The position numbers were made by a program, and so were the translations under genes. This document shows positions 12,501-27,500 of a stretch of 64,000 nucleotides of DNA, piece after piece (position 1 is the first letter of the stretch; every line of letters begins with the position of its first letter). The stretch is from NCBI RefSeq assembly GCF_019399895.1, contig NC_091867.1, forward strand, positions 1,364,001-1,428,000, read 5' to 3'. Origin of the DNA: Cardiocondyla obscurior (taxonomy: Eukaryota > Arthropoda > Insecta > Hymenoptera > Formicidae). The notes under the pieces were generated by a model. That model did not search any database. It was not told where the DNA came from and was given only the letters and a program-made list of their open reading frames with translations.

Positions 12501-15500
12501 ATTTCCGCGCACCCTCCCGTGAGAGAGAGAGAGAGAGCTTCGACACGCGGGAGGAAATTACCGTCGCGCAAGTTTCCGCGAAACTTAATAAAGATTTATG
12601 ACGAGAATTTAATAAGCACCTTGTCGCCGCCGCCCCCGAGTCGCCGGCACGACTACGTATTCGTGGTGCGCATATATTTGCGCGGGCAATTTACAACGAC
12701 GTGTAAAGATGTGCAATCCCAAGTGCGCACCTTACGCTAATCTGCACTTGTGTGTCACGGCATATCGCCGACAAGTACTTGCAACGTGACGAAAGACTGA
12801 TGCAGCGGCGAAGAAACTATTGTCGCGATCACGTCAATCTGTTCCACTTGTTTGAACACGGCCGTTGCGGGCAATCTATTTTTAATAACACTTCTGCCGG
12901 AATTCTTGACTATTCAACGGTTTTTTCTTTTTTTTCTCCCGTTTTTTTTACTAAAAACTCTGAAATTTTGTGCTTTTTGCAATTATGGTTATCGAACGGC
13001 AATATACTGTCAATTATATGTAACACTCTGGAATTTAGTGTAAATAACAAATCAAGAAAAGTATGACTTTTAAGGGAAATTAAGGAAAATTCGTGAGTTG
13101 TGATAACGAACCCGTTCGTTTATAGACGGACATAAAAATTTTGTTGATTGATTCACTAACGAAGCGCGCTAGTAATGAAAGCTCGGCCGAGTTCATCATT
13201 CCGTCCGGAGTTTTTCATCCGTGCAGATTTGTAGGATCACCGTCGTGGATTCGGCCGTTTGCGTATCGGTCACTCGCAACGTTTCTTTCTCTCTTTTTTT
13301 TTTCTCTCTCTCTCTCTCTCTTTTTCCACTACCCCTCGTTTAACAATTAACGCCGCGCTGACAAATTCGGTTACTGCGTTCCCGTTGGATCCGGAACAAA
13401 ATATGCGTTTCGAATAAAGCGTTCAAAGAACGCACGTCGATTCTCTTCGTTTACGCGCGTCAAACAAGTACCAGAGAGGTAGATTGATAGAAATTCAAAA
13501 TTGACTTGGTCAGTGGAAAAATACATACCCGCAATATCCGAGTCCTTTTTTTTTTATCTTGACTTTATGTGTCTGGCCCTTAGTAAAATAGAAATAAGTA
13601 TCGATCAAAGAATACAATTCAACTTTATAAACCGTAAATCATTCTCCAGAAAAGAGGTACTTTGCTTCAATTTCGTTGAATGACTTCCCTCATCTTTCTT
13701 TCTCTTTCTCTCTCATCTAAGAATCCATTTTTATACGCGACTCGCAACTCGATTCATTCTTCTCGTGTACCAGTCACACTGATTTCGCGCGAAATGGGAG
13801 AGCGCGGCGTGGCTCGAAATGCCAGACAACGCCGGCGACATTTTCACAATGATAGGACTTAAGATCACGACTTTTTTTTTTGCGCCAAAGACGCCGAGGA
13901 CGATGTCGAGCATTGTGAGGGCTAACAATTCCACCAGGTAATATTACCTGCGCCGCGTCTTTCTTAGCGGTCTCATTTAAGTCACGCGAGCTGGGAAGAG
14001 CGCGCCGAACTATTCCGCAATCACGCCGCACAATTATATCCGGTGCTCGCAATCGTCAATCGACGAGGTGCCTTTCTGTCTGGGAAGGGCGAGGAAAGGG
14101 TGCGCCTCCGAGGAGTGCTCTATTTCGTGAATGCCAGCGAAAGGAAAAGTAAAGATCATTTCGCGGATGTTTGAATTTATCACACCCTGCTGTCGATATT
14201 TCCAATATTTGTTAAATGCGTTTAAAATTAGCAATTTTTTTATATTTCTGGTTACATTGTTAGTCGGAAACATTCGCAGATATAATCTGTTAATCATACT
14301 CTCGTCTAACTAGGTGATACTTTTAGACCATTGTCAGCATTCTCTGGGCATTTATCAGAGCGTGCAAGTGTTTTGGACATAAATACAGCAGGAAAATACT
14401 CGCGTAACGCTCTTCGCGCGGACAACCCAGTTATTCTCGTATAGAGATATGGGCTTATTCCGTCACTTCGGGCAACTAATGTCATCGCTTTCGCGAAATT
14501 GTCCTGCATTGTTCAAACGGCAGAATTTAATTCCTGCCGTTGCTCTCGTACGACTGGACGAGCCGAACAGTTCCTAGGAAATGGAATGATTGTTGCAATG
14601 CGATCTTGCCGCACTCGACTGCAATACGAACGATGCGTTGACGTGCGTCGGTTGAAGAACCGAGCCCCCGTCCAGTGAATGGCTCTCGTTAACCACCTGG
14701 CGTTACGAAATATTAACTATCCTCTTCGGCGGCGCGGCTCTCGGTTTACGAATTATCATACACGGCTCGTACGCCTATCCTATCTATAACTGTACACTCA
14801 TTCCGTCGGCTGTCTCGTGCACGTGCCAAGGCAAATCCGAGAAAATAGACATTCCTCGTTTTTATCACGTCAAATAACAACTCTGCGGGTCTCACTCCTC
14901 GCATCTCGAGAACTAATAAACAGGAAATTGATCGGATGTTGTACGAGAATCATGCCGCAGCATCGTTTTCAATCAAGCTCACTTACGAAAAATCATCGCG
15001 CTAATAACTACCCGGTCACGTTCGCGAAGTAAGATCCGTCGCATGTTAAAAAATTCTTTAACTGGAATTTTGAAAGAGGTTTTTTTTTATTTTTTTTTTA
15101 TTAAATTCAACGTAATTTATTAATCTTCCGCGTTTGATCACTTTGCGAGAAATTTAAACAGTGTACGACAAACAGCGTACATTTAAAATAATTTAAAGTA
15201 TACTTATCCCGTATTCTGTTTTGCATCGCTCGTTTCATTGTCCGATTTAACTCTTGTTTCTTGACAAGGTTGCCGACCCTCCTTGACCGTTATGGCGGCC
15301 GTTCGGTATCGATTTCTGTTGCTGCTCCACTTACCGTGTGAATTATGTAAGTTGTCGTAGGCTGTGGATCGATTACGTCATTAAGCGCCGCAAATATATT
15401 TTCATTTATAACTTCCGCTCCCGAGAATCGCGAGCTTTCGTTACACGGAACTTTTATGACACTTTTACTTTTTGTCGACTCGTCTGATAAACGCCGCGTA

Positions 15501-18500
15501 TCGTTCCTGCATAGACGTACAAAACGCTCGAAAAGGCTTTTTTAACACTTATTCGCAACAGAGTTTATAACCTTCTAATATAATAAAAGAAAAGATAAAA
15601 AAAAAGTGCACGAATAAAAGGAGGTCATGCTTTTAACAACGATAAACGTTACGCGAGGAGTTAAAAATAGATGGCCGACCTTCTATCCTCGGCACACTGT
15701 AGTTGATTTTTTAATGCCAATGCTAATTCCGAGCTGAAGCTCAACAACTACGAAAGGAAATCGATAAGGGAATAAATGTTTTAATAGGATTATTTTACCT
15801 TTGCTTGAAATATTGATATTTATTAATTTGTTGTAAGCACGCTATTTAGCGTTTACACTTCGGCGATACAATTTAACAAAGATGCGCTTTGAAAGTGCGC
15901 TTACGTACGTTCTAATCCATTTACCGAGCGCTGGGCGGAACCCTTTCGCGCAGCAGGCAGATGGTCGTCGTCGTCGTTGAGAGATCGGACAAGTTCAAGG
16001 AACGAGGATCGATCCAGGGCGCCGTCTTGCGAAATAATAATGGGAGGTAGGCGAAAGAAAGAGGTTTTTAAGGACGAAGGGATCGACAGGAATAGTCGAA
16101 TACTCGACCGGCAGATGTGCTTTTCCTGCGGCCACGCGACAGCTGCCGGACATGTTCGGTGATCTTGTTTCAATGTATCGCGAAGACTCGAAACTACAAA
16201 AAGGATAGAAAACTGAGATGGAGAACTTATGGGAACACATGCATATTTCATCACGTCCTTACTTCAACTCTTTATTACTCTTCCAAGCACAGCCACATTA
16301 AAAACTGCCGTCGCTACCTTTAGGAAATTTACTTGTGAAACGTTATCCATTTCCTTAATTTTCAATGGACGAAGGAGCCCGATTTTTTTTTTTCTTTACG
16401 CGACCTCCAGATGCATCGACGAAACCGGTCCAAATGGACTGCATTTAGTTGCATAGCAGCTGTCAATGTTTTGTAGTATGGAAACAGAGAATCGCCATGC
16501 AGGAAGAGGGCTGTACCAGCACGCAAGAGGGAAGTCAATCATACGTCCTTCCTGTCCTCGTCGAATTTCTCAATATTGCTAACGCCAGGCTAATTGCGTC
16601 AATTACAGCTTCTGGTGTTTCTCAAGATAACATAAAATACGGCAACGATTCATATCTGTGCCAAAAATAAATCGAAAAAAATCCAAAGAATCTCGAAGAA
16701 AGCTTACGATCAATCGTAAAGTAAAAGAAAAATTAAAAGAAATAAATAAAAAGTAAAAGAAAAATAAAATAAATGAAGAAAGAATCTCACTAGCTGTCAC
16801 TGTACTTTACCACGCTCGAGCAGCAGGTAACATCCACCTACTCTACTAGAATCTACGAGCACGCGACGTGCGCAGCATCGCCGACGAATAATAGACGTTT
16901 ACCTCTGACACCCTCTGTCTCTTAGGGAGCGTCATCCCCGCCGGATACGGCCGCGACGATAACCGGTCCAGATGCGCCATACGCTCGATCGCAGCTGCCG
17001 GCCAGATATATTGCAGATATGCAGATGCATGTCGCTCGCACCCGAAAGCGCGTGGAAACTTTCGCCGGCCGATCGATTTCATAATTATCAGCCCTTATTA
17101 GCGGCAACGGGCTCCGTTATTAGGGCTCGTCACGCGCTAATTATGTATACGTTCGCAATAATAAAATAATATCCGCGTGCATAAAAAAAAAAAAAAAAAC
17201 GGTGGGAACTCCCGCTGCAGAAATTAAATTAAGGTAATCATGACGATGATGCAAGGCAAATAATAAGATTACGGAAGAGGAAGACCGCGATGACAAAGAT
17301 TGCACGAATTTATTATACATATTTACAACAAAAAATACATGTGTAATAAATAAAACGTAATTGATATACTTTTGATTTTAGAGCGATAATGTTTGCACAT
17401 AAAATAGTTGGAGGCGTGAAATACAATAGCTGGTTCGAATTGTTTTTTATATAATGCCGTCGATATCTTTTTTTTTATTTTTTCTTACACGTTGAAATAC
17501 TCAACGTAATCTGTATACGAATTGGACAAACTACTTTACCGCAGATGATTAATGAATTCCGTTTTGAGCGGGATAGATGAAGATATTCTCATCAGCGAGT
17601 CGTTCCTTGCGGGATGTGTTCGGAATTGACAAGAGATAAGTCGGATCAGAATTCATTGACGTCGCGACAGGTTTCCGGCAACGTGGCGCGTGCCACGACC
17701 GGATACGTACTTGTTTGCATTCAGCGAAAAGTGCCGTGTCGTTCTGATAAATTGTAGACGAGCTCACGTCTCTCGTATTTAAACTGACGTTTCATGTTTC
17801 CTTCCACCAGGACGGCCTGCTAATAAGAATCCCTTTGTCATGCACTCGCCATTATTCCATTCATGATTTGTCCATTGTATGGCGTTTACATTATTCTCCC
17901 ATTGAAATTTCGATAGGGTTTTCCATTGCCGTGCGAGCTTGTTTCTGCCTGAAAGGGATTGTAAATTTATTCCTACGTGCATATTACGTAAATTTCAAGT
18001 ATCTCGATATTAATATATGAATATCTGTAACAAAAAAAAAAAAAAAAAGAAAAAAGGTATAAAGAAACGTCTGACTTCTTTAATGGTTTATGCTGCATAG
18101 AAATCTTTCATAATATCTTTTGAAATTCAGATTAATTCTAATTATTGTAGCTGATCGGATCGAGGGAACTAAATTTTATCTAAGAAAAAGGAATACAGGT
18201 ACCGAGAAAGCGCGTTAACTCTTGAAAGCTATTAGTTTTAAAACTGTCATCTTATCAGGAATACGTGATATCGTGTGAACGCGACCCTAGGAAGAAGCCA
18301 CCTTGCTTTATGCCCGCTGTTCCTAGCAGTGACACTGGAATTTGCTCGGTCATTCACTTCTCTTCTTTCTCTTTCCGACGTTCTTTTTATTATTCGCTCC
18401 CTCTCGCATTTCCACCTTCTTTCCGTCGTCTTCGTTTCTCATTCTCATGACAATGAACTCGTTCGAGTAACGCCGTCCACCTGCAGTCATCTATAAAATC

Positions 18501-21500
18501 CACGTTAGCTCACGCCGGAATGAAAGTTTCTTGTTCGACATTGAAATCGCGAGTTGAAAGTCTTCCTCCTTTTTTCTCGTCCGACGATATTAAAAAATCC
18601 TTGGATGAATGTAGCTGGCGAATACCGCCGCGGACGACAATATATTGCGACGTTACAATGGAACTTGGTAACGTTAGTTTGTTATCCGAGATACTCGTGG
18701 AACAAAATATAAAAATATGAGACACAACGCGACGGGAACGTCTTTCGATCGGATAAAAAGAATTCGAGGATATTCGCGGGAAACGTTTCGTAAGAGATAA
18801 TGGTAGTAGATACGAGCATGAAATGTTATACCCCTATCTTTTGCGCAACGGTAATGTGTCGTGCTCGCATAATTGCAACTGCATACGTGTTACGGTGCGC
18901 GTTCCCTCTGTCGCAAACAGAGTATCGCGGTGACATGTCGCTTTAATGCAGATCCAGTTCCGCGATGCTCAAACCAATGTATTTCACGAAACGTGCATGA
19001 CCCGAAATGTCACTTAGCGACTCTGCAATTTCTTGCGAAAACGGCCCGTTATCGATTTCACAAAAATATACATACATATATGAGAAACAGCGGATCGATT
19101 CCAATTTGTTAGAGAGCGAGTCACGTTATGAAAACCAACCGTTGTTTATTCAGAATTTATTTCTTTTTATTCTTTTTATTATTCCATATGTATATCTCCT
19201 TTTAATCCGGCTTAAGGAATGTTCGGACACGAGTGAGATTTAATTTAAAATATTCACCAAATATTTGCTACCGGTATTGTATAATTATTAAAAAATAAAT
19301 TTGACGTTACTTTGCGAAATTAAAAATTATATCAGAGCAGAAGACCCGTTTGTCTCCTAGTTTAATGTGATCGTAACACTCGTAGGTAATTTCTGGCGGT
19401 GCGATTTTCCTGTTAAAATCGTATTTTACGCGTGCAACATCCCCCTGCCTCTTATTTTACTAGAGGATAAACCAACTTCCGGGTGAGCGTGATCCAGTTC
19501 AGTTATCCCGCGGTATTAATCCGCTCAGCGAAGATTTTATTCGGTGAAATCGTGACGAAGTTTTCGGGAGCCGCGAAAGTTAGTTCCTGGGAAGCTAGAC
19601 ACATGAGATACGCCACACTCGACGGATACACCTGCAACTCGCAAAGCCTCTCTGATTTTCCCGAGAAGCCGGCTTAACTGTATCTCACTTTACTCCGACA
19701 TAAAAATTATCTTAGGATTTCCTGTTCGCAAGTCAGCCACCGCAAGGTACTCGACAATCCTCGTGGAAGCGCGTACGCAATTGTACTCAACGGTATTGAA
19801 AAATGCGATAAAGAATCCCAAGAAAGGTACATCGTGCCAAACGAAGTTATTTTAAATTAACAAAAGTGATCGATTTAAATTGCCGCGGAAAAGAAATTAA
19901 CCGAAAAGATTATTATTCATTTGCATGGTACAATGTCGATTTCAGCCACGGCGGTTTCGTGAAATCGTCTTGCATAAAGCGAAGGGATGCATTACGCGAA
20001 TTATTATGGGCGTCATGAGCGTTATCGTTCGTCGTACGATAGAACGATCATTCCTTGAATATGCACGGTTCATATCAGTTCAAGGCGTCTGTTGAAAGAA
20101 AAAAAAAAAAAAAAAATCGCGCGTTTATCCGTGAATCTACGTGCTGCGGGACGCGGAATACCGACCTCTTAAGCGGCCGAGCGCGCCGAGAGCGAGAAAA
20201 GGCTCACAGGTATATTCATGAGATGTGACCGGAGCCGAGAGGAAGCAGTGCGTTATGAAACCGGTAAGATTTTACGACCGGTTATTACCCATCAGCGAGC
20301 AACGCCCACGCGCAACGGCTCGGCGGAAAGATATTTCGGCGCCGTAGGCAAAATAACGAATCGGCATCTCCATATTAAGAATATGATAGAAACGCAGGTT
20401 GAGAGAGTGAGTCTATCTCCTTCTTTTCATAAGAAGCAACATATATATACGGAATTATTTGTATAAAAACGTGGGAGCGATATTTCAAGCTCGGTTTAAC
20501 AAAAAAACTCTATGGTACTTTCAGTAATGAAAGCTCATCCTCAGAAGCGCACAAAAGTTTCATACGGTTTTTTTTTTTTTTTAATCTTGGACGTATCACT
20601 TGAGATATTTCATGTCGCAAATTCGTACGTTTCCACCACGGTGGAAGGATCCGGTTCGCTCGATCGCGAGCACGTATCACACGTATCGTTTAGATATCCG
20701 CTTACGTATACCGAGCACGACGTGCCAATATTCCTTGCTCGTACCACGCAGCCGGTGACGTACTTTCCACGTACCAGACGGTAAATATTAGATACCGCGC
20801 CGTCGATCACTTTTTTTATAATCATCCATCAAATTGTAACACGCACCTATTTCATAATGACACCACCGCGCCGTGCACTTGCCAGCGACAATGCTCTCGG
20901 ATACGGGCACCTCAAAAAATGTCTCTCGACTCGCGATCTTGAAAAAAAAGAGGCGAAAAAATAAAGCAAATATAATAATTATTAGAATAAAGAAAAAGAA
21001 AAGTATCTTAGGTATTAATATGAACTTTGAAAATCATCAAACTTTGGTTCGATCGAATGCTCCACTCAACTTGCTTTTGTCAAGAACAAGCTTATGAATA
21101 TTAGTGGAACACGGCCAAGTTGAACAGCCTTTACTTATCGTAATGTAAGTCATTTATGGTTCGAGAGCGATTTGACGTTGGCCTTACGTTATGATCGTAC
21201 AGCTAATTATAAGCAAAGGTCGAAAGAGGCTTTCGCGAACGTCTCGCCTTGCTGCTGTCAGTCGAGACTAGAGAAGATTAACATGACAGCGAGCAGCGAA
21301 GTCAACATATCGAGAACCGATCTTTCGCAAAAAGACGAGAGGCGCACGTCGCTCATCCTCGACGGGGTTAAGTAAATCTCGTTCGCGGATGACAGTCAGC
21401 CGCTCCCATCGCACGCGCGAGAAAAGACGATTCCGCGCCGGTTTCGTTCGGCGCCATGCATAGAAAGTGGAATAAATCGATCAAGCCTCAAGCCTAAGAA

Positions 21501-24500
21501 CGCCGCGACTTTGTCTTCAATCGGCGTAGTCAACTCGCGGCCGTCATCGAGGTATACTTTCTTTTTATCTCGGCTTTTCTTTTCTTCTCTCCTCTTTTCT
21601 CTTCTCTTTCCTCTCCGCGTAACGCGAACAACATAAGTGCACTCGTTCACTCGCGCCTTGCCGCGACGCCGCGTTTATTATCGCCTTTCACCGTTTGGCG
21701 ATCGCTATACCTGCGACGTCATACCTACCGTCGCGGGTTTCTAGCACGACAATATCGCTTAGGTATATTTGCGCGCGAATAATAACGCGCTGCTGTGAGA
21801 ATAGACCGAACGATTTTAAACTTTGCTTCTTTTTTTTTTTTCTTTTTTTCTTGCCCTTTTCTAACAGCCGATATTCTTCGCAGACATCGACCAGTTTCCT
21901 TCTTTTTTTTTTTTTTCGGGATCCGCGATAAAAATTAATTATTCCGCTAATTTTGCAAACATAAATCAAAGTCGTTTTGAGGAAGCAACGGGCTCGACAT
22001 CCGCGGATGCGGGAAGTGAGGCTCGAGAAAATCAGAAATTGCACGCGTTTTTTTTTTTTTCTTCCTGCTGCGCAACGCACGTGCGTTTCTGCGTGTGTAC
22101 ACACTGTTGGATTCAAGTAGAAAGTCAGACATACGTCACCACGCGCTACGTGTGATACGTAATCCGAGATCATTGTCTACCGCGGCACGATTAATCGCGC
22201 CGTCTTTGCGCGCAGAGGGGTTATCGACGAGAGACAAGCGTTGGTACAAATCGTACCTGGCGACCCTTCACCCCATAACTTACAACTTCGCACCCATTAT
22301 CGCGTCAGGACGATAAGCCGCAGCGCTCCACCGTAATTTATTACGAAAATGTTTTCCTTGTTCGATCGCGACATCCGCGAACAATGCTGACTAAATACCC
22401 ATCCATCGCATTTTTATTAACAGCGACACTTACTTTTCATTTCCGTAATGTTATTTTACAAAATTGTGATAGGTTAATCGCGCCGGCGATTTGCAATACG
22501 GTTTCATATACATACAGTTCTTAACGCAAAATAAAGAGCAAAAATACATTTTTTTTTTTATAGTAGTAACATTATAACAGAATATTTAATAATTTATTTT
22601 TAACTCAATTGTATTTGATTAACATCTCCGAAATACCTTAAAATCTTCACACTATTTTTTTCAGTTTGTGTACTTTTTTTTCATGAAAAAATGTCACATC
22701 TACCCCAATTGTTATGTACGACAGGAAATCGATTAATGGAAAAATCGGCGATTTTCCCGCGGCACACGATTCGTGCATTAAACGGTACATACCTCTGAAT
22801 CGGCGCCGTTGTAACGCTGGGAAAAATTCGCGTTTGCCAAAAGGTATGCGGTACGCGCGAGTACCAGACGCGCGGATTACTTTGATGGCAATTTTATTAC
22901 ACAAAACCTGTATTCCGGTCTTGCACGTAAATACACGTGTACCGCGCTTGAACGCGACCTACTAAGATAACGAGATGCAACTCCGAGACGTATGTCGCCG
23001 TCTGTTCAGGTTCTGTTTCTCCCATTCTGTCTCACTCTCATGCTGCCGCGCTTCTCCAGACCCATTAATTAAGATTCAAGCGATGTACCGCGGCGCGTTT
23101 ATTGATTAATTACCGGCATGGGGCATCGCGCTTATCGGACGCATTGCAATCCGACACTGATAATACGCGATAAGTCCGTGTTTAAATTAATTGAGATGAT
23201 ATTATTTACGTATTATTCACATAAGCGTTCGCGAGCGAATGAATAAGTCTTTGAGTCAGCCACTCGGGTATATATCGAGTGGCGATGAGTTAATTATGAC
23301 GGAGATAAAAATCTACCGTACGGACGGCTCCGCGCGTCCCGAAGATTTCAATAATTATTAAGAAATATGAGCTTCTTGATGACGAGCAACATCGGCGGTC
23401 ATTCGTAGCAGAGATAATTGAGTTCTCTTGTTCGTCTGTTGCAGTAGATCGACGTCGTGGCAGCGAGGACAGGATTCCCAGCGATCGAGCCCTAGTCCTA
23501 GCAGACTTCGCCGGACGCAGGACGCGGCATCTCACGTCTCCGTTTCGGTAAGCTGAGACGAGTCTCGTGAAAGAATCACGCAATTATATAATTATAAAAT
23601 TACGCAATTACGTAATTACGTAATTATAATTTATATTAAGTAATTAAGGTTTAATAAGAGGCAAAAGTGATCGCTGAAACGCATAATAAGCAATCAAATT
23701 ACAGTATCACGAGGGATTTTTTTTTTTTTTGCGCTCCGATATTAATTCCTTCCGAAACGTAAAACTGGCCCCGAGCTAACGATCCATTTAAATATTCCTC
23801 TCAGTTAATTGGAGTGTCGACCTGAAAGAAGCCCAGCGTCACTTCTCGAAGTGCCAATAAAAAAATTATTAACTCTGCCAATAACAGCCGCACTCGCTTG
23901 TCTTTTAGTCTCAAAACTCGAGCGTGCAGCGTTCATCTTCAACGGGTTCGATTTGTAATTTTTCTCTCGCGACATATTCTCGAAGACTGTCCTCGACACG
24001 GTGCGGTACTCGATACCCTTTGAATACCCACGTGGAAAGTTTGCAAAAGTTTTGCGACTACGGGATTGCACGCTACTCGAGATTCATTCGTCATCGCTGA
24101 TTACTTTCTTCTTAGAACCAGGAGTGTCTTTGTCGCGATATTTCATTCCGGTGAACCTGATGGAAGTACCTCCGCGAATCCCACGCGACTCGCGCTCCTT
24201 CGCAGGCACCCAATTTGAGTAATTACCCAGCGATCGGCGACGCGTGAGCGATGGCCCCGATGTCGGTGACGTGGAATACCACCTCGACGGTAGTTGCACC
24301 GGCTACACGTAGGGATGCATCGGCATTGCGCTGCACGCGACTGTGGTGTACCGCGACCGTCTGCTGATGACCTACATGCATCATCCGCAGCGACGACGGT
24401 CTCGTTATCGTTATCGTCCGATATATCGTGTCGAATTGAAGCAATATACATATTTAATTTTTTTGCCGCTTGAACAGAATGCCCGAATCGCGACATTTCT

Positions 24501-27500
24501 TAAACGGACCAGGCGGCAGATATTTAATTATAATTTAATAAACATTCGAGTTACCTGTTACGCGAAAGCGTTAAGCGAAATTTCCGTCGAGGTAAAGTTC
24601 AAGTAGCACGATCCGTTTTCCATAATTTTCCGTTTGAATCGAGGATAATTATAAAGAGATATATTGAAGAAATGTCGGCAATTTAAGCTAGCGGGATTTT
24701 GTGTACGTAATGCGTAAATTTCTCGTCGTGTGGGAATCTTAATTAGTAGAACGTCGCGCCTTGGTGTCGAAGAAGCCGCGGAGATATAATCAACCTTTGT
24801 AACTCGGCACCGTTTGCACCTTTTCTCTTTTCCGTCTAACGCATGCTGAGGCGCGCATAAAAGGATGGTCAGAAACCGCGAAATTAAATCTTTCGTTGAT
24901 TATCACGGGACAAGATGAAGCGATTTTTGCCGCTCGAGGCTGCGACCGACGGATGCGCGAGTGCATCGATCATTTCTAGCTGGGCTTTATTATAAAAACA
25001 ACAGGATTACAATTCACGCGTGCGCTTCGATAAAAAAACATGACAAAGAGATTAATTTGGGATTTTCGACAAAAATTTACCGGACGACGTTATTATCAGC
25101 GCTCTCCGTGATTTACTATCGCGCGTATTTTCGCGGATAATCGTTCCTCGCGAGCTCTTGGAATATACCATTCGCCGTTGAGTCGTAAATAAATAAAACC
25201 CAATTCAATTGCAGTTTGCAATTAATCTACCGCGACGAAGAAGCGGCGATGGAAACTGATGAGAGAAAGGATATGGCGAATTGACGATTTTAAATAAAAC
25301 CAGTTGCCGGGTAACCCACTTAGCGAGGCTTGGTAATATAATATTAGACCCGGTAACCTGGCCAAAGCACGCTCGGTACTGATACAAAGATATGAATGAT
25401 GAAGCGCATTCGTGCGTGCCTAGTCCAAGCGTGGGAAAGATATACTTACGCACCTTTCTCGGCAGGGGTTATCGATTGCCATTAATATTATGTTGCTAAA
25501 TATGCCGGTGCACTGGAAATAAATGTCGCTTATTATAATTATTATTTATTACATATTAAGAGACGGGAGGTAAGAGGAGCTCGTTTTTTATTGAGGGCTA
25601 TATCGAGATGAATTATTCACTGCTTTAGAACTCTAGATAATTATTAACATTTATAAAATTTCCAGCCGTATTCAAACTTTTAACATTTTCTTTCAGCCTC
25701 TGCACGATTATAGAGCAAGTGGCCACGCCGGAAGAGAAAGACGACGAATTCCCGGCTTCAGCAAAGCTCAACGACGAATCAAAGCGTCCAGCACTCCGGC
25801 GCTCTTGGATAGAAATCACGACAGGTGTGTGCACACGTATGTTTAAATAGTATCAAACATTGACGAATAAACCGGGCAACTTTGTTTCTATCGTTTAAAA
25901 AAAATTAATGGCCCCGCGATTGTCGATACAACGGTGCCGAATGATTTATTGAACGTTAGAATAACATCAAAAGTGCCGTGTTGAATCGTTTACTCGTTGT
26001 GATCGCATTTCTCGTAAGGTGACGACGGCGAGACCTCCCGGAAAATATCTCCGTATCACGGGAGAAGACTTCCTCGAAACGAGAAATCATTTTAAAAAAA
26101 CGTCCCGCAGAGGACAAAGGCGAACCGCGTCAAAGGTCGCTGCTGGTCCCACAGAGTGCCGCGTTTTCTGAGCCTTTTCGCAATCTACTAGACCGCCGAT
26201 CTCCGCGTCGCGTTCACGTGTGTGTGGCCGTGGATACGTACGTGTCGTTAGAAAAGGGCCGTCTATCGAAGAGCGAGTAAGAACGTTATTTCGGATGACC
26301 TACCTGGGGTGCATTGACGCTGTGCGTCCGAGCCCACGAACACATACGTGATCAACGGATGTTCTAATTACTGAGCATAGAAAACGCCCTACCGCAGCTT
26401 TTTATCTAGTCTACATCTTTTTTCTTTCTCTTTCTCTCTCTCTGTTTCCCTCTTGGCGAAGAGGTCTGTGTAGGTTCTATTCTACCGCCGAAAAGGGCTA
26501 TCCTTCGTTTTGATAAAGTGAAAACAGAGCTAGAAGATAGCTTCCTTGCTCTTCGTAATCTTTGGCATTCGTGCCGATATTAATTAACTTTGTGTAGCTC
26601 GCGATATTTTAGAGAAGGATTTTCGAATAATTAAGCAATTTCGTGATGCAACTAACTTTTTTTTTTTTTTTTTTTTGTGCTACATTGATAAGATCAGGAA
26701 TAAAATAAATTGTCAAAGTGTTGGCTACATCTAGTATCGTATCGGTTTTCCGATTTTCGCTGGACCTCACAGGATTAACAATCCATGTATCTGCATAGAC
26801 ATGAAACGCTGCATTTCTCTGAATACGGGTCGGCGTCCCGCCGATTGGGAAAAAGATGAAAGGTAGGGTGGATTCTCTACACGAATAAATGGCGCCTTTT
26901 GTGGTCGGCTGCCGACCAAGAGAAAGTGAGACAGAAAATGAGAGGCGGAGTGTAAGATGCTGCACTTCCCTCGTCTTGTACCTGATGCGATCGACCCTCA
27001 AAAATCTATTCCTGGAAGAGTTCACGGGACACCCAAACCGTGCGTGGAGTATCCGTCCACACGTTCGAAGTCTTCTCGTTCATGCTGAAGCTCTCAGTTG
27101 CCGATGAAACGTCGACCGCTGCATATTCTGCCACTGGCTACAGACGAATCGTGAATACTTTACTTCTCCATCACTTTCGCAAAAGTGCCATTTTACTTCG
27201 AAAGAGAAACTGTCGCGAGGAAATTTTTAATTTAATTCTGACGGCAGGATATTTTTTTATTCTCGTATATAATTAAATTTCAAGTTCTCTCGTATTATCG
27301 CGACGGCATTTAAATACAGACTTGGGAATGTTTCGAGTGTTATTATTGTACGTCGAGATACCGCTTTTGCGGTAATGCGACACGATTCCGTGACAGCAAT
27401 GTGGTATATAAGGTGTCATCGGAGAGCACAGGATGCGGCCTACACACGAGGAATCACACTAGAAGACAAGGAAGGATAAGGGATCGGCATACGAAAGGAG

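Larger units (their letters stand above)
3576..23444 (+). other. 19.9 kb intron of the RhoGEF gene
   Basis: Phase-2 ends on both sides (GG before, T after) join exon 3143-3575 to exon 23445-23547. The interior is AT-rich noncoding DNA with many A or T runs of 10-20, plus a CpG-rich block at about 6050-7450 and smaller GC-rich islands near 8990-9200, 11800-12050 and 14600-14800. Open frames here are short and lack family resemblance. Two ATG-plus-donor segments (6419-6461 and 9017-9061) could be alternative first exons and are listed separately. A MITE-like foldback lies at 10687-10985. I see no nested gene with recognisable protein similarity on either strand. Confidence 0.8.

Noticed and set aside
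27395..27440. TATATAAGG that could be a TATA box in a RhoGEF intron
   Set aside because: No ATG-led exon with a phase-compatible donor follows; TA-rich strings are common here.
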